Origin: an uncultured Gammaproteobacteria bacterium
GTDB taxonomy: Bacteria; Pseudomonadota; Gammaproteobacteria; Nitrosococcales; Methylophagaceae
Length of the DNA: 60,718 nucleotides
Direction of reading: 5' to 3'
NCBI GenBank assembly: GCA_913042265.1
Contig: CAJWKF010000004.1
Location: 1-60,718 of the forward strand
This document shows, piece after piece, positions 7,708 through 18,457 of the stretch. The notes under the pieces were generated by a model that had not been told where the DNA came from, made no database searches, and was given only the letters and a program-made list of their open reading frames with translations. Position 1 is the first letter of the stretch. Each line of letters starts with the position of its first letter. Both the position numbers and the translations under genes were made by a program.

Positions 7708-8805
7708 GTGCAAAAGCAAGCAATGCTCATTGTTTCACAAAGTGGACGCTTTCTTGCCCAAATAGCTAATAATTCTGGTTATCCTGTTTGGGTTGCTGAC
7801 TGCTTCGGAGACAGTGACACCTTAAGAGTCGCCTCTCGCTGGTTGCCCATTAACGATATCCACAACCCGTTATCTATTCTTAAAACTCTTCTCACACTCA
7901 GTAATGAAGACCCTTGTACTTTAATTTATGGCACTGGCATTGAATCTTTCCACAGTATTTTAGAGTACCTACCAAAACATATTAAACTACTGGGCAATAG
8001 TCAGCATACAGTGGAAAAAATTAAAAACCCTTCACGATTTTTTAATATCCTTAATAAGGCAAATATTCCATATCCAAAAATAAAGCTAACACCGCCAATA
8101 GAAAAAAAAGGTTGGTTAAAAAAATCAGCTGCTGGCTTCGGAGGTACTCATATTCAGTATTTAACGCCAGGTTCTGAGTACTCAAATACCTATTACCAAG
8201 AGTATATAGATGGCATTAGTGGGTCTGTCTTATTCTTAGCTAATGGGAAGAACAATCGGTTGCTTAGTATTAACCAGCAATTTTTAGTTAACGATCCTGC
8301 TAGTCCCTTCATGCTCGGCGGCATAGCCACACCTTTCATTTTATCCCATCCCCAACAAACTGTGCTTCAGAATATAATTGAATCCTTACTAAATCATATA
8401 AATTTGTATGGCCTAAATAGTCTTGATTTTATCATCAATGAAGCTGGTGACATTCTAGTGTTAGAAGTTAATCCTAGGCCCAGCGCTTCTGCAGAGTTAC
8501 TCACAGAACTACCACAGCTATTCAATTATCACATTAATGCATGTCAAGAAGACCATAGCATTGAAATGACTCCTTACCCTAAAAATAGCTCTACTTATTT
8601 ACATTACATTTTTGCAAGGTACAACACAGTAATTCCTGAAAACATTTCTTGGCCCTCAATGTGTCGTGACATTCCGCTATCCGGTCATTTGATATTAAAA
8701 AAAGCACCACTTTGCACTGCAATTATTGTTAATTCTCAACTCACTTTTACAGAGTCTGGTGATAAGGTACAAAATCACATCCATGATTTGCTGGAACGTC
8801 GTTGA
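7708..8805 (+). CDS. ATP-grasp family protein, probable H4MPT-pathway enzyme
   Basis: The 365-residue protein starts at GTG behind AAGGTAGG. ATP-grasp features are visible: an N-terminal preATP domain, a lysine followed by a glycine-rich loop in KKSAAGFGGTHIQYLTP (about residues 131-147), YYQEYIDGISGSVLF, and the metal-binding end DILVLEVNPRPSASAEL. ATP-grasp enzymes join a carboxylate to an amine or thiol through an acyl phosphate. Homologous uncharacterised ATP-grasp genes occur in the H4MPT clusters of methylotrophs and in methanogens, so a role in finishing or modifying the cofactor is inferred. The substrate cannot be read from the sequence. Confidence 0.7.
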   Translation: MQKQAMLIVSQSGRFLAQIANNSGYPVWVADCFGDSDTLRVASRWLPINDIHNPLSILKTLLTLSNEDPCTLIYGTGIESFHSILEYLPKHIKLLGNSQHTVEKIKNPSRFFNILNKANIPYPKIKLTPPIEKKGWLKKSAAGFGGTHIQYLTPGSEYSNTYYQEYIDGISGSVLFLANGKNNRLLSINQQFLVNDPASPFMLGGIATPFILSHPQQTVLQNIIESLLNHINLYGLNSLDFIINEAGDILVLEVNPRPSASAELLTELPQLFNYHINACQEDHSIEMTPYPKNSSTYLHYIFARYNTVIPENISWPSMCRDIPLSGHLILKKAPLCTAIIVNSQLTFTESGDKVQNHIHDLLERR

Positions 8806-8979
8806 AGAAAATGCGTATCAGCCCGGCCCCTATCATTTCACAGACAATTTCTCATGTAAATGTTCCATTTTTAAAGCTCTTTTATTGTGGTTTTCTATTC
8901 GTCTACTTCTCTTATAGCGGGTTCATCTAAAGGCTTACAGGTTATCAAAAAAGCGGTTAGTAAATCGAATGAAAAATGC

Positions 8980-9735
8980 TCACTTATTCTTTTCTTTTTT
9001 TAAAATTACTCCTTCAGGTTTATTACCTTCCAACCGAGTCATCTGAATCTCCATCCACTGATAAACATGGTTATTTATATCGGATACTTTTTTCATATTT
9101 TCATCAATTACGATCTTGTTTCCAATTACTACTTTAATCACACCAGGGTATTTGAGGAAACTATGCTTTGGCCAAACTTTACCTGCATTATGGGCAACAG
9201 GAATAATAGAATATCTAGTCTCAGCAGCCAAAAAAGCCCCGCCCATTCCAAATTTACCTATTTTACCTGTCGGTATGCGCGTACCTTCTGGGAAAATAAC
9301 AACCCATGCACCTGAATCAAGTCTTTTTTGACCTTGCTCTACTACCTGATTTAATGCTTTTCTTCCAGCTCTACGATCAATTGCAATCGGCTTCAATGAC
9401 GCTAAGCCCCATCCAAAAAAAGGAATCCATAATAATTCGCGCTTCAGTACCCAAACTTGAGGTGGAAACAGTGCCTGTAATGCTAGTGTTTCCCATGAGG
9501 ACTGATGTTTACACATGATAATGCAAGGTTCGTCAGGAATATTTTCACCGCCCTCTACTTCATAACGTATTCCACAAATCACTTCCAATAACCATAAATT
9601 AAATACTGCCCATTGGCTCACTAACTTATACCGCCACTGAAAAGGAATTGGCCATAAAATTAAAGCAAATATTGAAAAAAAAATAACTGTCAAAACATGC
9701 AAAACTGCAAATAATAATGATCTCGTAAATAGCAT
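8980..9735 (-). CDS. plsC: 1-acyl-sn-glycerol-3-phosphate acyltransferase
   Basis: PlsC acylates lysophosphatidic acid to phosphatidic acid in membrane lipid synthesis. The 251-residue protein has an N-terminal membrane segment (LLFAVLHVLTVIFFSIFALILW), the acyltransferase HX4E motif in CKHQSSWETL, and FPEGTR about 65 residues later. HX4E replaces the textbook HX4D, which is common in this gamma subfamily. Its start overlaps the gmhB stop (TAATG), so the two are translationally coupled. This gmhB-plsC order next to glyQS is common in gammaproteobacteria. Confidence 0.92.
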   Translation of the reverse strand: MLFTRSLLFAVLHVLTVIFFSIFALILWPIPFQWRYKLVSQWAVFNLWLLEVICGIRYEVEGGENIPDEPCIIMCKHQSSWETLALQALFPPQVWVLKRELLWIPFFGWGLASLKPIAIDRRAGRKALNQVVEQGQKRLDSGAWVVIFPEGTRIPTGKIGKFGMGGAFLAAETRYSIIPVAHNAGKVWPKHSFLKYPGVIKVVIGNKIVIDENMKKVSDINNHVYQWMEIQMTRLEGNKPEGVILKKEKNK

Positions 9736-10277
9736 TAAAATCTTGTCTCTAACAGAGCGTCTGCCACAGCGGCTAGATCATCATAAACTGCGATATCTAA
9801 AGGTAGATCGGGAGCTGCCAATGTTTTTTCACCTTTACCTGTTTTGACTAGAATAGGTCTAGCACCTGCCTCCTGTGCAGCCTGAAGATCCCTCAGAGAG
9901 TCACCTACAGCTGGTACACCCTTCAAGTCTATTCGCAAACGATTACTTAATTCATTGAAAGCACCAATCTGTGGTTTTCGACAATTACATCTATCTCCAG
10001 GCCCGTGTGGACAATAGATTATAGCTTCTAATTTACCACCTACCTGAGACACCATTCTGCGCATTTTGCTATGAATCCTGCCAAGAGTATCAGCATCGAA
10101 TAGACCTCTAGCAATACCTGATTGATTTGTAATAACTACTACCCGGTAACCCCCATGATTTAATTTAGCAATTGCTTCAAGGCTGCCCTCAATTGGCTCC
10201 CACTCTGAAGGTGACTTGATGAACTGTTCAGAATCATGATTAATAACGCCATCGCGATCTAATATTATCAGTGACAT
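9735..10277 (-). CDS. gmhB: D-glycero-beta-D-manno-heptose 1,7-bisphosphate 7-phosphatase
   Basis: GmhB removes the 7-phosphate of heptose bisphosphate on the way to ADP-heptose for the LPS inner core. The 180-residue HAD-family protein shows motif I as LDRDGVINHDS at the N-terminus, VVITNQSGIARG as motif II, the zinc-binding loop CPHGPGDRCNCRKPQIGAF, and VGDSLRDLQAAQEAG as motif IV. HisB-N phosphatase is the nearest relative, but the context favours GmhB. It is coupled to plsC. Confidence 0.93.
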   Translation of the reverse strand: MSLIILDRDGVINHDSEQFIKSPSEWEPIEGSLEAIAKLNHGGYRVVVITNQSGIARGLFDADTLGRIHSKMRRMVSQVGGKLEAIIYCPHGPGDRCNCRKPQIGAFNELSNRLRIDLKGVPAVGDSLRDLQAAQEAGARPILVKTGKGEKTLAAPDLPLDIAVYDDLAAVADALLETRF

Positions 10278-10396
10278 AATCTTTTCTCCAACTAAATGCT
10301 GATACCCAGAGATATGAAGATCAGTTTGATAACTTATTTAATCATTCATTTATCTGTTAAGCAATATCGTAAATTTTCACTGGCCACTACAACACT

Positions 10397-12475
10397 TCAT
10401 GCTTGTAAATATGAAATATCTGCCACTTCTAAAAATAAAGCCCTAGTTTGATTCAGTAAAGCCAATCTATTCTTCCTGATAGCTAAATCATCTGCCATCA
10501 CCATGACTTGATCAAAAAAAGCATCAACTGTATCTCGCATTTCTGATAACTGAGTTAATACACCGGCATAATCTGCTTTTGCTAATAACGGTGCAATTTC
10601 AGCTTTTACTGATATCAATTTATCGGCTAATGCTTGTTCACTCTTCTCAGTCAATAACTGACTATTAATTACCAAAGTATTTTCTGCTACATCATTTTTA
10701 CGTAATATATTGCCAATGCGTTTGTTAGCTGCTGCTAGTGTTCCTGCTTGCTCTAGTTCTCTAAAACCAGCTACCGCTGCTAGTCGCTGCATAAAATCAG
10801 CAGGCTTGGTCGGTTTTGTCGCAAGTACTGCTTCAAAAACATCATTCTGGTAGCCTTGTTCGCCAGCATAGCCACGCAAACGCTCAAATAAATATTGCAG
10901 TACCTGCTCAACAGAGTCTTTTTCAATCGCTATGTCACCTATTCCCTTAAGAGCTTGTTCTAGCATTACCTTCAGATCTAAGTCTAATTTATTTTCAATA
11001 ACAATTCTCAACACTCCTAATGCAGCACGGCGCAAAGCAAAAGGATCTTTCACACCGGATGGTGGCTGCCCAATCGCAAATAAACCTATTAGAGTATCCA
11101 GCTTTTCAGCTAAGCTAAGCGCTTGACCTGTTTTTGTTTTCGGTATCTTATCACCCGCAAAGCGGGGTAAATATTGCTCATCAAGAGCTTCACATACTTC
11201 AGCCTCTTCACCATCGAGTTCGGCATAATAGCGGCCCATGATCCCTTGTAAGTCAGGAAACTCGCCCACCATCTCTGTCACTAAATCGCACTTAGCTAAT
11301 AAGGCCGCTCGTTCTGCTAATTTACTATCACCATTAATCTCTTGAGAAATAACTGTTGCCAGTTGAGCAACACGCTTTGATTTATCATAAACTGTGCCCA
11401 ATTTGTGTTGGAAAACTATGGTTTTTAGTTGAGCATACCGATCTGCTAATGAATGTTTCCGGTCTGTTTCCCAAAAAAATGCCGCATCACTCAACCTCGG
11501 CAAAATAACACGTTCATTACCAGCAATCACCTGCGAAGGATCTTTGCTTTCAATGTTACAAACCGTAATGAAGTATGGCAATAAGACATCATTGTCATCT
11601 CTCACAGCAAAATATTTTTGATGTTCTTCCATCGATGAAATTAATGCTTCAGCCGGCAAATCCAAGAAACGTTTGTCGTATTCTCCAGATAAAGCTACTG
11701 GCCATTCGACTAGTCCCGTGACTTCATTCAATAATGCTTCGTTAACCACTGCCTTGCCACCTAACTTTTCTCCCAATGCTAGTACTTGCTCAAGGATTCT
11801 ATTTTTTCTGACTGACATATCCACGAGTACCTTCCCCTGGCCCTCTAGTTGAGTTACGTAACTCCGTACAGACTCAATTTCAATACCATCCGGGTGATGG
11901 AAGCGATGACCTCGCGAAGTCTTGGATGAAGATACGCCTAATAGGTTAATAGGCACCACATCTTGGCCAAATAAGACAACTAACCAATGTACTGGCCGTA
12001 CAAATTCTCCTGGTAAATCACCCCAACGCATCCGCTTTGCAATCGGTAAGTTCAGCAAAGACTTTTGTAAAATATCACCTATTAAACTATTTGTTTCAGC
12101 GCCTGATTGCTGCTGCTTAAAAACCAGCCACGCACCTTTATCTGTTTCCATTGTTTCAAGCTCATCAACATCTACCCCGCATGATCGGGCAAAGCCTTGC
12201 AAAGCTTTTGTAGCTTGTCCTGATGCATCAAATGCTGCAGATGTAGCCGGTCCACGCCGCTCAATTAAGCGTTCACTTTGCTGCGTTTCTAAATCTTCTA
12301 CAATAACTGCAAGTCGTCTTGGCGCCGCATAGCTTCGAACTGTTTTAAAGCCTAAATTGGCCTCAACTAAGCCTTGTTCGATACTTAACTCAAATGCTTT
12401 TATCAGCTTACCGAGCGCTTTAGGTGGTAACTCTTCTGTGCCAAGTTCAATTAATAGATCTCGAACTTCACTCAT
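10397..12475 (-). CDS. glyS: Glycyl-tRNA synthetase beta subunit
   Basis: This is the large subunit of the heterotetrameric bacterial GlyRS, carrying tRNA recognition. The 692-residue protein starts with [20 protein letters not shown], a GlyS hallmark, and contains [20 protein letters not shown] and [34 protein letters not shown]. The C-terminal anticodon-binding-type domain ends in [19 protein letters not shown]. Length is normal. It overlaps glyQ by 4 bases (ATGA). Confidence 0.97.
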   Translation of the reverse strand: MSEVRDLLIELGTEELPPKALGKLIKAFELSIEQGLVEANLGFKTVRSYAAPRRLAVIVEDLETQQSERLIERRGPATSAAFDASGQATKALQGFARSCGVDVDELETMETDKGAWLVFKQQQSGAETNSLIGDILQKSLLNLPIAKRMRWGDLPGEFVRPVHWLVVLFGQDVVPINLLGVSSSKTSRGHRFHHPDGIEIESVRSYVTQLEGQGKVLVDMSVRKNRILEQVLALGEKLGGKAVVNEALLNEVTGLVEWPVALSGEYDKRFLDLPAEALISSMEEHQKYFAVRDDNDVLLPYFITVCNIESKDPSQVIAGNERVILPRLSDAAFFWETDRKHSLADRYAQLKTIVFQHKLGTVYDKSKRVAQLATVISQEINGDSKLAERAALLAKCDLVTEMVGEFPDLQGIMGRYYAELDGEEAEVCEALDEQYLPRFAGDKIPKTKTGQALSLAEKLDTLIGLFAIGQPPSGVKDPFALRRAALGVLRIVIENKLDLDLKVMLEQALKGIGDIAIEKDSVEQVLQYLFERLRGYAGEQGYQNDVFEAVLATKPTKPADFMQRLAAVAGFRELEQAGTLAAANKRIGNILRKNDVAENTLVINSQLLTEKSEQALADKLISVKAEIAPLLAKADYAGVLTQLSEMRDTVDAFFDQVMVMADDLAIRKNRLALLNQTRALFLEVADISYLQA

Positions 12476-13410
12476 GACTTCTCCCCTAGCATTTTAGGGT
12501 TAATCAGAGGAAAACCTAATGATTCTCGGCGCTCGTAATATGCTTGGGCCACTGCACGTGCCAGCGTTCTAACTCGCAAGATAAAACGTTGCCTTTCTGT
12601 TACAGAAATCGCCTTGCGCGCATCTAGTAAATTGAACGTGTGTGATGCTTTCAGCACTAATTCATATGCGGGCAAGGGCAAACCTGCTTCAATCATCCGT
12701 GCACTCTCACGCTCGCAGCTATCAAAAGTAGAGAAAAGGCTGTCAACATCTGCATGATCAAAATTATATTCAGACATTTCCACTTCATTTTGTAAAAAAA
12801 TATCACCATAAGTGACTTTACCCATTGTTCCATCTGACCAGATCAAGTCATAAACGCTACTGACACCTTGCAAATACATGGCAATACGCTCTAGACCATA
12901 TGTAATTTCACCTGTCACTGGCCGACATTCAATACCACCTACTTGTTGAAAGTAAGTAAATTGGCTCACTTCCATACCATTGAGCCAAATTTCCCAACCC
13001 AAACCCCATGCACCGAGCGTCGGTGACTCCCAATTATCTTCAACAAACCGGACGTCATGAACAGTTGTATCAAGACCTAACATTTTTAAAGACCCCAAAT
13101 ACAGATCTTGGATATTGGCCGGAGAAGGCTTTAAAACGACTTGGAATTGATAATAATGCTGTAAACGATTTGGGTTTTCACCATAACGACCATCCGTTGG
13201 GCGCCGTGATGGCTGAACATAGGCGGCACTCCAAGGCTCAGGCCCAATAGCACGTAGAAATGTAGCTGGATGAAATGTGCCTGCACCCATTTCCATATCA
13301 TAAGGCTGTAACAATGTGCAGCCTTGCTCTGCCCAATATTTTTGTAGTCTCAATATCAAGTCTTGGAAAGTGTTTGGCGTTTCTGCCATCAGCTCAGCTG
13401 TTGTCATCAT
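12472..13410 (-). CDS. glyQ: Glycyl-tRNA synthetase alpha subunit
   Basis: This is the catalytic subunit of heterotetrameric GlyRS, a class II fold. The 312-residue protein has [18 protein letters not shown] at the start and the highly conserved [19 protein letters not shown] and [20 protein letters not shown]. It is translationally coupled to glyS. An alternative start is the second Met. The 166-base gap to gshB must hold both divergent promoters. Confidence 0.97.
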   Translation of the reverse strand: MMTTAELMAETPNTFQDLILRLQKYWAEQGCTLLQPYDMEMGAGTFHPATFLRAIGPEPWSAAYVQPSRRPTDGRYGENPNRLQHYYQFQVVLKPSPANIQDLYLGSLKMLGLDTTVHDVRFVEDNWESPTLGAWGLGWEIWLNGMEVSQFTYFQQVGGIECRPVTGEITYGLERIAMYLQGVSSVYDLIWSDGTMGKVTYGDIFLQNEVEMSEYNFDHADVDSLFSTFDSCERESARMIEAGLPLPAYELVLKASHTFNLLDARKAISVTERQRFILRVRTLARAVAQAYYERRESLGFPLINPKMLGEKS

Positions 13411-13576
13411 TAGTAAAAATCACAGTCTATTATCAAAAACTTGTCGATTATAGCTAATATTCATCTGCTATGTCCGCTACAGAACTATGAGTTAAATATA
13501 TTTAATAAGAATCAGAACTGTAAAAAATAAAATTCAGGTAAAATTACACAATATCTATGAAACCAGGAAGGTAGCC

Positions 13577-14527
13577 ATGAGTCAATATCGCCTAGGAATT
13601 GTAATGGATTCCATATCAGCCATTAATATCAAAAAAGACAGTAGCTTCGCGATGTTGCTAGCCGCGCAGTCAAAAGGCTGGACACTTTTTTATATGGAAC
13701 AACAAGACTTATTTTTATCCGAAGGTACTGTGTCAGCAACTGTAAAACAGATACAAGTTTTTGATAACATCGACCGTTGGTATCAACTAAAAGATGTAGA
13801 AACCATTAAACTCAGTCACTTAGATGTCGTCCTAATGCGGAAAGATCCCCCATTCGATATGGAATACATTTATAGCACTTACTTATTAGAACAAGCCCAA
13901 GCTGCGGGAGTACTTGTGATTAATAACCCGCAAAGCTTAAGAGATGCCAATGAGAAACTTTTTACAGCATGGTTTCCTGAATGCTGTCCACCGACCCTTG
14001 TCACACCAAAAATAGACCTGTTGCGTGACTTTCAAAAATATCATGGTGATATTATTCTAAAGCCACTCGATGGCATGGGCGGCGCGTCTATTTTTAGAGT
14101 TAATAAAAATGACCATAACACCAGTGTCATTCTTGAAACACTCACCGAAAATGGAGAAAAAACAATCATGGCTCAAAAATTTATCCCTGAAATTGCTGAT
14201 GGTGACAAGCGTATTTTAATGATTAATGGCGAACCCGTTCCTTATGCTCTAGCCCGTATTCCTGCCGACGGAGAGACCCGTGGTAATTTAGCTGCTGGGG
14301 GCCGGTCCGAAGGCCGCCTTCTCACAGACCGTGATGTCTGGATCTGTAAACAAGTTGGTCCTAAATTACGTGAAAAAGGCCTTATATTCGTCGGACTGGA
14401 CGTGATCGGTGATTATTTAACTGAAATAAATGTTACTAGCCCAACCTGTATTAAAGAGTTAGATACAGAGTTTAGTCTTGATATTTCTAGGGACTTAATG
14501 GACTGTATTGAACAACAATTAACATGA
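13577..14527 (+). CDS. gshB: Glutathione synthetase
   Basis: GshB adds glycine to gamma-glutamylcysteine with ATP. The 316-residue ATP-grasp enzyme shows LGIVMDSISAINIKKDSSFAM at the N-terminus, RKDPPFDMEYIYSTYLLE, the ATP-binding loop KPLDGMGGASIF, and the C-terminal LTEINVTSPTCIKELD. AGGAAGG lies a few bases before the ATG. It overlaps apbE by 4 bases, and glyQ is divergent upstream. Confidence 0.96.
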   Translation: MSQYRLGIVMDSISAINIKKDSSFAMLLAAQSKGWTLFYMEQQDLFLSEGTVSATVKQIQVFDNIDRWYQLKDVETIKLSHLDVVLMRKDPPFDMEYIYSTYLLEQAQAAGVLVINNPQSLRDANEKLFTAWFPECCPPTLVTPKIDLLRDFQKYHGDIILKPLDGMGGASIFRVNKNDHNTSVILETLTENGEKTIMAQKFIPEIADGDKRILMINGEPVPYALARIPADGETRGNLAAGGRSEGRLLTDRDVWICKQVGPKLREKGLIFVGLDVIGDYLTEINVTSPTCIKELDTEFSLDISRDLMDCIEQQLT

Positions 14528-15558
14528 AACTGATTACCTCCATCGCTATAAGCTTGGGTTTATTTCTCACAGGATGTAGTGCGGAACAAGGTGTTAAACA
14601 CGCTAAACTTTATGCCTTTGGAACAGAAATAAATATTAGTATTTATGGCGTTGATGATGACACTGCTAACAATACTCTTAGTTCTCTCGAACATAGCTTT
14701 TCTAATGTTAATAAAACTTGGCACGCGTGGCGACCCAGCACACTTAGTCAAATTAACCATGCTATTGCACATCAAGAGTCAATTTCTGTCACACCCGATG
14801 TCTCAGACCTAATTATCCTTGCCCAAACTTTATCTGAGCAAAGCGGCCACTTATTTAATCCAGCAGCTGCCAAACTATTTGAACTTTGGGGTTTCAATCA
14901 AGATGATTGGTTTCGCTCCCGTTTACCACCTTCTCAGGTGGATATTGACGACTGGCTTAATCATAAGCCTACCATGGCAGATATTGTCATTAGAGATGGT
15001 GTACTACATAGCAAAAACTCAAATGTTAAGTTGGGCTTTGGTGCCTTCGTCAAAGGCTTCGCTGTTGATGATGCTATTGCTTCACTACAAAAATTAGGTA
15101 TAAACAATGCTTTAGTCAATATCGGAGGAGATCTACGCGCAATAGGTATGCCCGGTAATCGGCCCTGGGTGGTAGGTATTCGCCATCCAAGGGAAAAAGG
15201 CATGATTGCTTCTATTCCCTTGCAGCACGGTGAATCTGTTTTCACTTCTGGTGATTACGAACGTTTCTTTGAGTTTAAAGGTGCCAGATATCCTCACATT
15301 CTTGATCCACGCACCGGTTGGCCAGCTGACCAAGCTATATCGGTGACTGTCCTCCATAACAATGCTTCTATTGCCGATGCAGCAGCAACAGCTCTGTTCA
15401 TAGCTGGTGATGACTGGCCAAAGGTAGCCAAAGCAATGGGCGTTCTCCATGTTATGCTCATTAAACCTAATGGTGAGGTAGAGCTCAGCCCTGAAATGTA
15501 CCAGCGCATTGAAATCTTAAATGAAAATACACCTAGAATTATTCGGAGCCATGACTAA
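14524..15558 (+). CDS. apbE: FAD:protein FMN transferase, lipoprotein
   Basis: ApbE covalently attaches FMN from FAD to Thr or Ser residues of flavoproteins such as NqrB, NqrC and RnfG in the periplasm. The 344-residue protein has a lipoprotein signal with lipobox LFLTGCS (Cys18). Family motifs are HAWRPSTLSQIN, GFGAFVKGFAVDDA, ALVNIGGDLRAIG and HILDPRTGWPAD. It is coupled to gshB and convergent with uvrA 25 bases away. Its flavoprotein clients are not in this window. Confidence 0.93.
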   Translation: MKLITSIAISLGLFLTGCSAEQGVKHAKLYAFGTEINISIYGVDDDTANNTLSSLEHSFSNVNKTWHAWRPSTLSQINHAIAHQESISVTPDVSDLIILAQTLSEQSGHLFNPAAAKLFELWGFNQDDWFRSRLPPSQVDIDDWLNHKPTMADIVIRDGVLHSKNSNVKLGFGAFVKGFAVDDAIASLQKLGINNALVNIGGDLRAIGMPGNRPWVVGIRHPREKGMIASIPLQHGESVFTSGDYERFFEFKGARYPHILDPRTGWPADQAISVTVLHNNASIADAAATALFIAGDDWPKVAKAMGVLHVMLIKPNGEVELSPEMYQRIEILNENTPRIIRSHD

Positions 15559-15583
15559 ACCTTACTTGTTCTAGTATCATATT

Positions 15584-18403
15584 TTATTGCAAAAGTGGTT
15601 TTAGGTAATGGCCAGTATGAGAGCTTTTGTTATTGGCAACCTCTTCCGGTGTACCTGTGGCAACAATCAGCCCGCCACCTGAACCGCCTTCTGGGCCCAT
15701 ATCAATTAACCAATCAGCTGTTTTTATAACATCCAGATTATGCTCTATCACAATGATGGTATTACCATGATCTCTTAACCTATGAAGTACTTTTAATAAC
15801 TGTTCAATATCAAAAAAGTGAAGCCCTGTAGTTGGCTCATCTAAAATATAAAGTGTTTTCCCAGTATCTCGTTTAGATAATTCTTTTGCTAACTTCACTC
15901 GTTGCGCTTCACCACCTGAGAGTGTAGTGGCATTCTGACCCAACTTTATGTAGGTCAAACCAACATCAATTAACGTGTTTAACTTTTTAGCTACAACAGG
16001 AATATTAGTAAAAAACTCATTTGCCTCTTCAATAGTCATATCCAAGACTTCGCTAATATTTTTACCCTTGTATCTTATATCTAAAGTTTCACGGTTATAA
16101 CGCTTTCCTTTACAAACATCACAAGGCACATAAATATCAGGTAAAAAGTGCATTTCAACTTTAATCAACCCATCACCTTGGCACGCTTCACAGCGACCAC
16201 CTTTGACATTAAAACTAAAACGACCAGGAGTGTAACCTCGGGCTCTCGCTTCTGGTGTATTTGCAAATAACTCTCGTACAGGAGTGAAAATTCCTGTGTA
16301 AGTTGCGGGGTTAGAGCGCGGTGTACGACCAATTGGGCTTTGGTTAATAGCAATGACTTTATCCAATTGGTGCAAACCAATCACCTCATCATAGCTTGCA
16401 GGTTCCTCAGAAGCATTATTCAGGGTTTGGGAAGTTAGTTTTAACAATGTGTCATTAATAAGCGTAGATTTTCCTGAACCCGATACTCCAGTCACGCAAG
16501 TCATCAATCCGATCGGAATATCAACATCTATATGTTGCAAGTTATTGCCCGAAGCACCCCGCAAACTAATCAAATTCTTTTTATCATAGGTTTTACGAAA
16601 TTCTGGTAACGCAATCTTCTTGCGGCCAGATAAATACTGACCTGTCAAAGAATCCTCACTATTAATAATATCTTCAGGCGTACCCTGAGCCACTATCTCA
16701 CCGCCATGCACTCCTGCACCGGGCCCAATATCTACTACATAATCTGCCGCACGAATAGCCTCTTCATCATGCTCCACAACAATCACGCTATTACCCAAAT
16801 CACGGAGCCGAGTCAAAGTCGCTAATAGACGATCATTATCACGTTGGTGTAAGCCAATTGAGGGCTCATCAAGAATATACATCACCCCAACTAATCCAGC
16901 ACCAATTTGGCTCGCCAACCTAATACGCTGAGCCTCGCCACCCGACAAAGTATCAGCGCTTCTAGCCAGTGTTAAATAATCGAGTCCTACATTAACGAGA
17001 AATGTTAGTCTCTCACTTATCTCAGAGACAATTTTACTAGCTATTTCTCCGCGTTTACCGGGTAATGTCAATTGTTCAAAAAACTGTTTAACCTCGCCAA
17101 CAGGCATATTGGCCACTGTAGGTAAATTCGTTTGACCAATAAAAACATGCCGCGATGATTCATTTAATCTTGCGCCATCACAATCTGGACATTCACGCAC
17201 AGTGTGATACTTGGCTAACTCTTCTCGCACACTATTAGATTCAGTTTCATGATAGCGGCGTTGCATGTTAGGTATAACGCCCTCAAATCCATGGCTCCGC
17301 TTGACACTTTTTCCGCGGTCACTTAAGTAATTAAAATCAATTTTTGTTCTGCCACTTCCATATAGCACTACTTTTTTAATTACATCTGGTAACTTTTCAA
17401 AGGGTATATCTAAGTCAAAATCATAATGTGTTGCTAAAGACTTCATCAGCTGAAAATAATATGCATTTCTCCGATCCCAGCCACGAACAGCTCCAGCAGA
17501 TAAACTCATTTCTGGATGGACAACTATACGCTCCGGATCCACGAACTGTTTAATTCCTAAACCATCACAAGTGCCGCATGCCCCTGCCGGGTTATTAAAT
17601 GAAAACATGCGCGGTTCAAGTTCTAAAATTGAATACCCACACGTTGGGCATGAAAAATGAGATGAAAATAGCGTCTCATTATCACTATCGTCCATTGATG
17701 CTACTCGGGCAATACCATCTGCTATTTTCAGCGCTGTCTCAAAGGACTCGGCAAGCCGCTGTTGTATATCTGCTCTCACCTTAAAACGATCAACTACGGC
17801 TTCAATAGTATGTTTTTTGCGTAACTCTAATTCTGGTGGACTCTCTAACTCAATAATCTTTCCATTAACACGTGCCCTAACAAATCCCTGTGCTCTTAAG
17901 TTTTCTAAGACATCTTTATGTTCACCTTTACGATCTTGTACAACCGGTGCCAGTAGCATCATTCTCTCACCTTCCGGCATAGCCAATACAGCATCGACCA
18001 TCTGACTTACTGTTTGTGCTGCTAACGCTTGCTCATGTGTTGGGCAACGTGGTTCTCCAGCCCTAGCAAACAATAATCTCAAGTAATCATAAATTTCTGT
18101 AATTGTACCTACGGTCGAGCGTGGGTTATGTGAAGTAGATTTTTGTTCGATCGAAATTGCTGGTGATAGACCCTCTATGTGGTCGACATCCGGCTTCTCC
18201 ATCATAGATAAAAATTGCCTTGCATAAGCTGATAGTGATTCAACATAGCGCCGTTGTCCTTCAGCATACAAGGTATCAAAAGCTAGAGATGACTTCCCAG
18301 ATCCTGATAAACCAGTGATAACAATCAGCGAGTCACGAGGTAGGTCAATATCGATATTTTTCAAATTATGCGTGCGTGCACCACGAATACTTATACTTTT
18401 CAT
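15584..18403 (-). CDS. uvrA: Excinuclease ABC subunit A
   Basis: UvrA is the damage-recognising ATPase of nucleotide excision repair. The 939-residue protein has two ABC modules: Walker [21 protein letters not shown] at the N-terminus and [15 protein letters not shown] near residue 640. Each module has an LSGGEAQR signature. Zinc-finger pairs are seen at [13 protein letters not shown]...CGTC and CEACQGDG...CDVCKG. Length is full. It diverges from the MFS gene 54 bases upstream; I saw no clear LexA box in that gap. Confidence 0.98.
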   Translation of the reverse strand: MKSISIRGARTHNLKNIDIDLPRDSLIVITGLSGSGKSSLAFDTLYAEGQRRYVESLSAYARQFLSMMEKPDVDHIEGLSPAISIEQKSTSHNPRSTVGTITEIYDYLRLLFARAGEPRCPTHEQALAAQTVSQMVDAVLAMPEGERMMLLAPVVQDRKGEHKDVLENLRAQGFVRARVNGKIIELESPPELELRKKHTIEAVVDRFKVRADIQQRLAESFETALKIADGIARVASMDDSDNETLFSSHFSCPTCGYSILELEPRMFSFNNPAGACGTCDGLGIKQFVDPERIVVHPEMSLSAGAVRGWDRRNAYYFQLMKSLATHYDFDLDIPFEKLPDVIKKVVLYGSGRTKIDFNYLSDRGKSVKRSHGFEGVIPNMQRRYHETESNSVREELAKYHTVRECPDCDGARLNESSRHVFIGQTNLPTVANMPVGEVKQFFEQLTLPGKRGEIASKIVSEISERLTFLVNVGLDYLTLARSADTLSGGEAQRIRLASQIGAGLVGVMYILDEPSIGLHQRDNDRLLATLTRLRDLGNSVIVVEHDEEAIRAADYVVDIGPGAGVHGGEIVAQGTPEDIINSEDSLTGQYLSGRKKIALPEFRKTYDKKNLISLRGASGNNLQHIDVDIPIGLMTCVTGVSGSGKSTLINDTLLKLTSQTLNNASEEPASYDEVIGLHQLDKVIAINQSPIGRTPRSNPATYTGIFTPVRELFANTPEARARGYTPGRFSFNVKGGRCEACQGDGLIKVEMHFLPDIYVPCDVCKGKRYNRETLDIRYKGKNISEVLDMTIEEANEFFTNIPVVAKKLNTLIDVGLTYIKLGQNATTLSGGEAQRVKLAKELSKRDTGKTLYILDEPTTGLHFFDIEQLLKVLHRLRDHGNTIIVIEHNLDVIKTADWLIDMGPEGGSGGGLIVATGTPEEVANNKSSHTGHYLKPLLQ

Positions 18404-18457
18404 TAAGCTTCCGTATAGAATAAGGCCAAACCACTTAATATACCCTTACTCACTACA

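Noticed and set aside
8726-8917. 63-aa plus-strand ORF at the end of the ATP-grasp gene
   Set aside because: It starts inside the ATP-grasp gene in another frame and runs on into a gap; no domain, no ribosome-binding site. I considered a C-terminal frameshift of the ATP-grasp gene, but its own frame ends naturally after the LEVNPRPSASAEL motif and a C-terminal domain.
11922-12332. 136-aa plus-strand ORF antisense to glyS
   Set aside because: Cys/Ser-rich low-complexity translation, mirrored from the glyS coding strand; a shadow.
18404-18457. Possible LexA box between uvrA and the MFS gene
   Set aside because: No CTG-N10-CAG-type site is visible in the 54-base gap.
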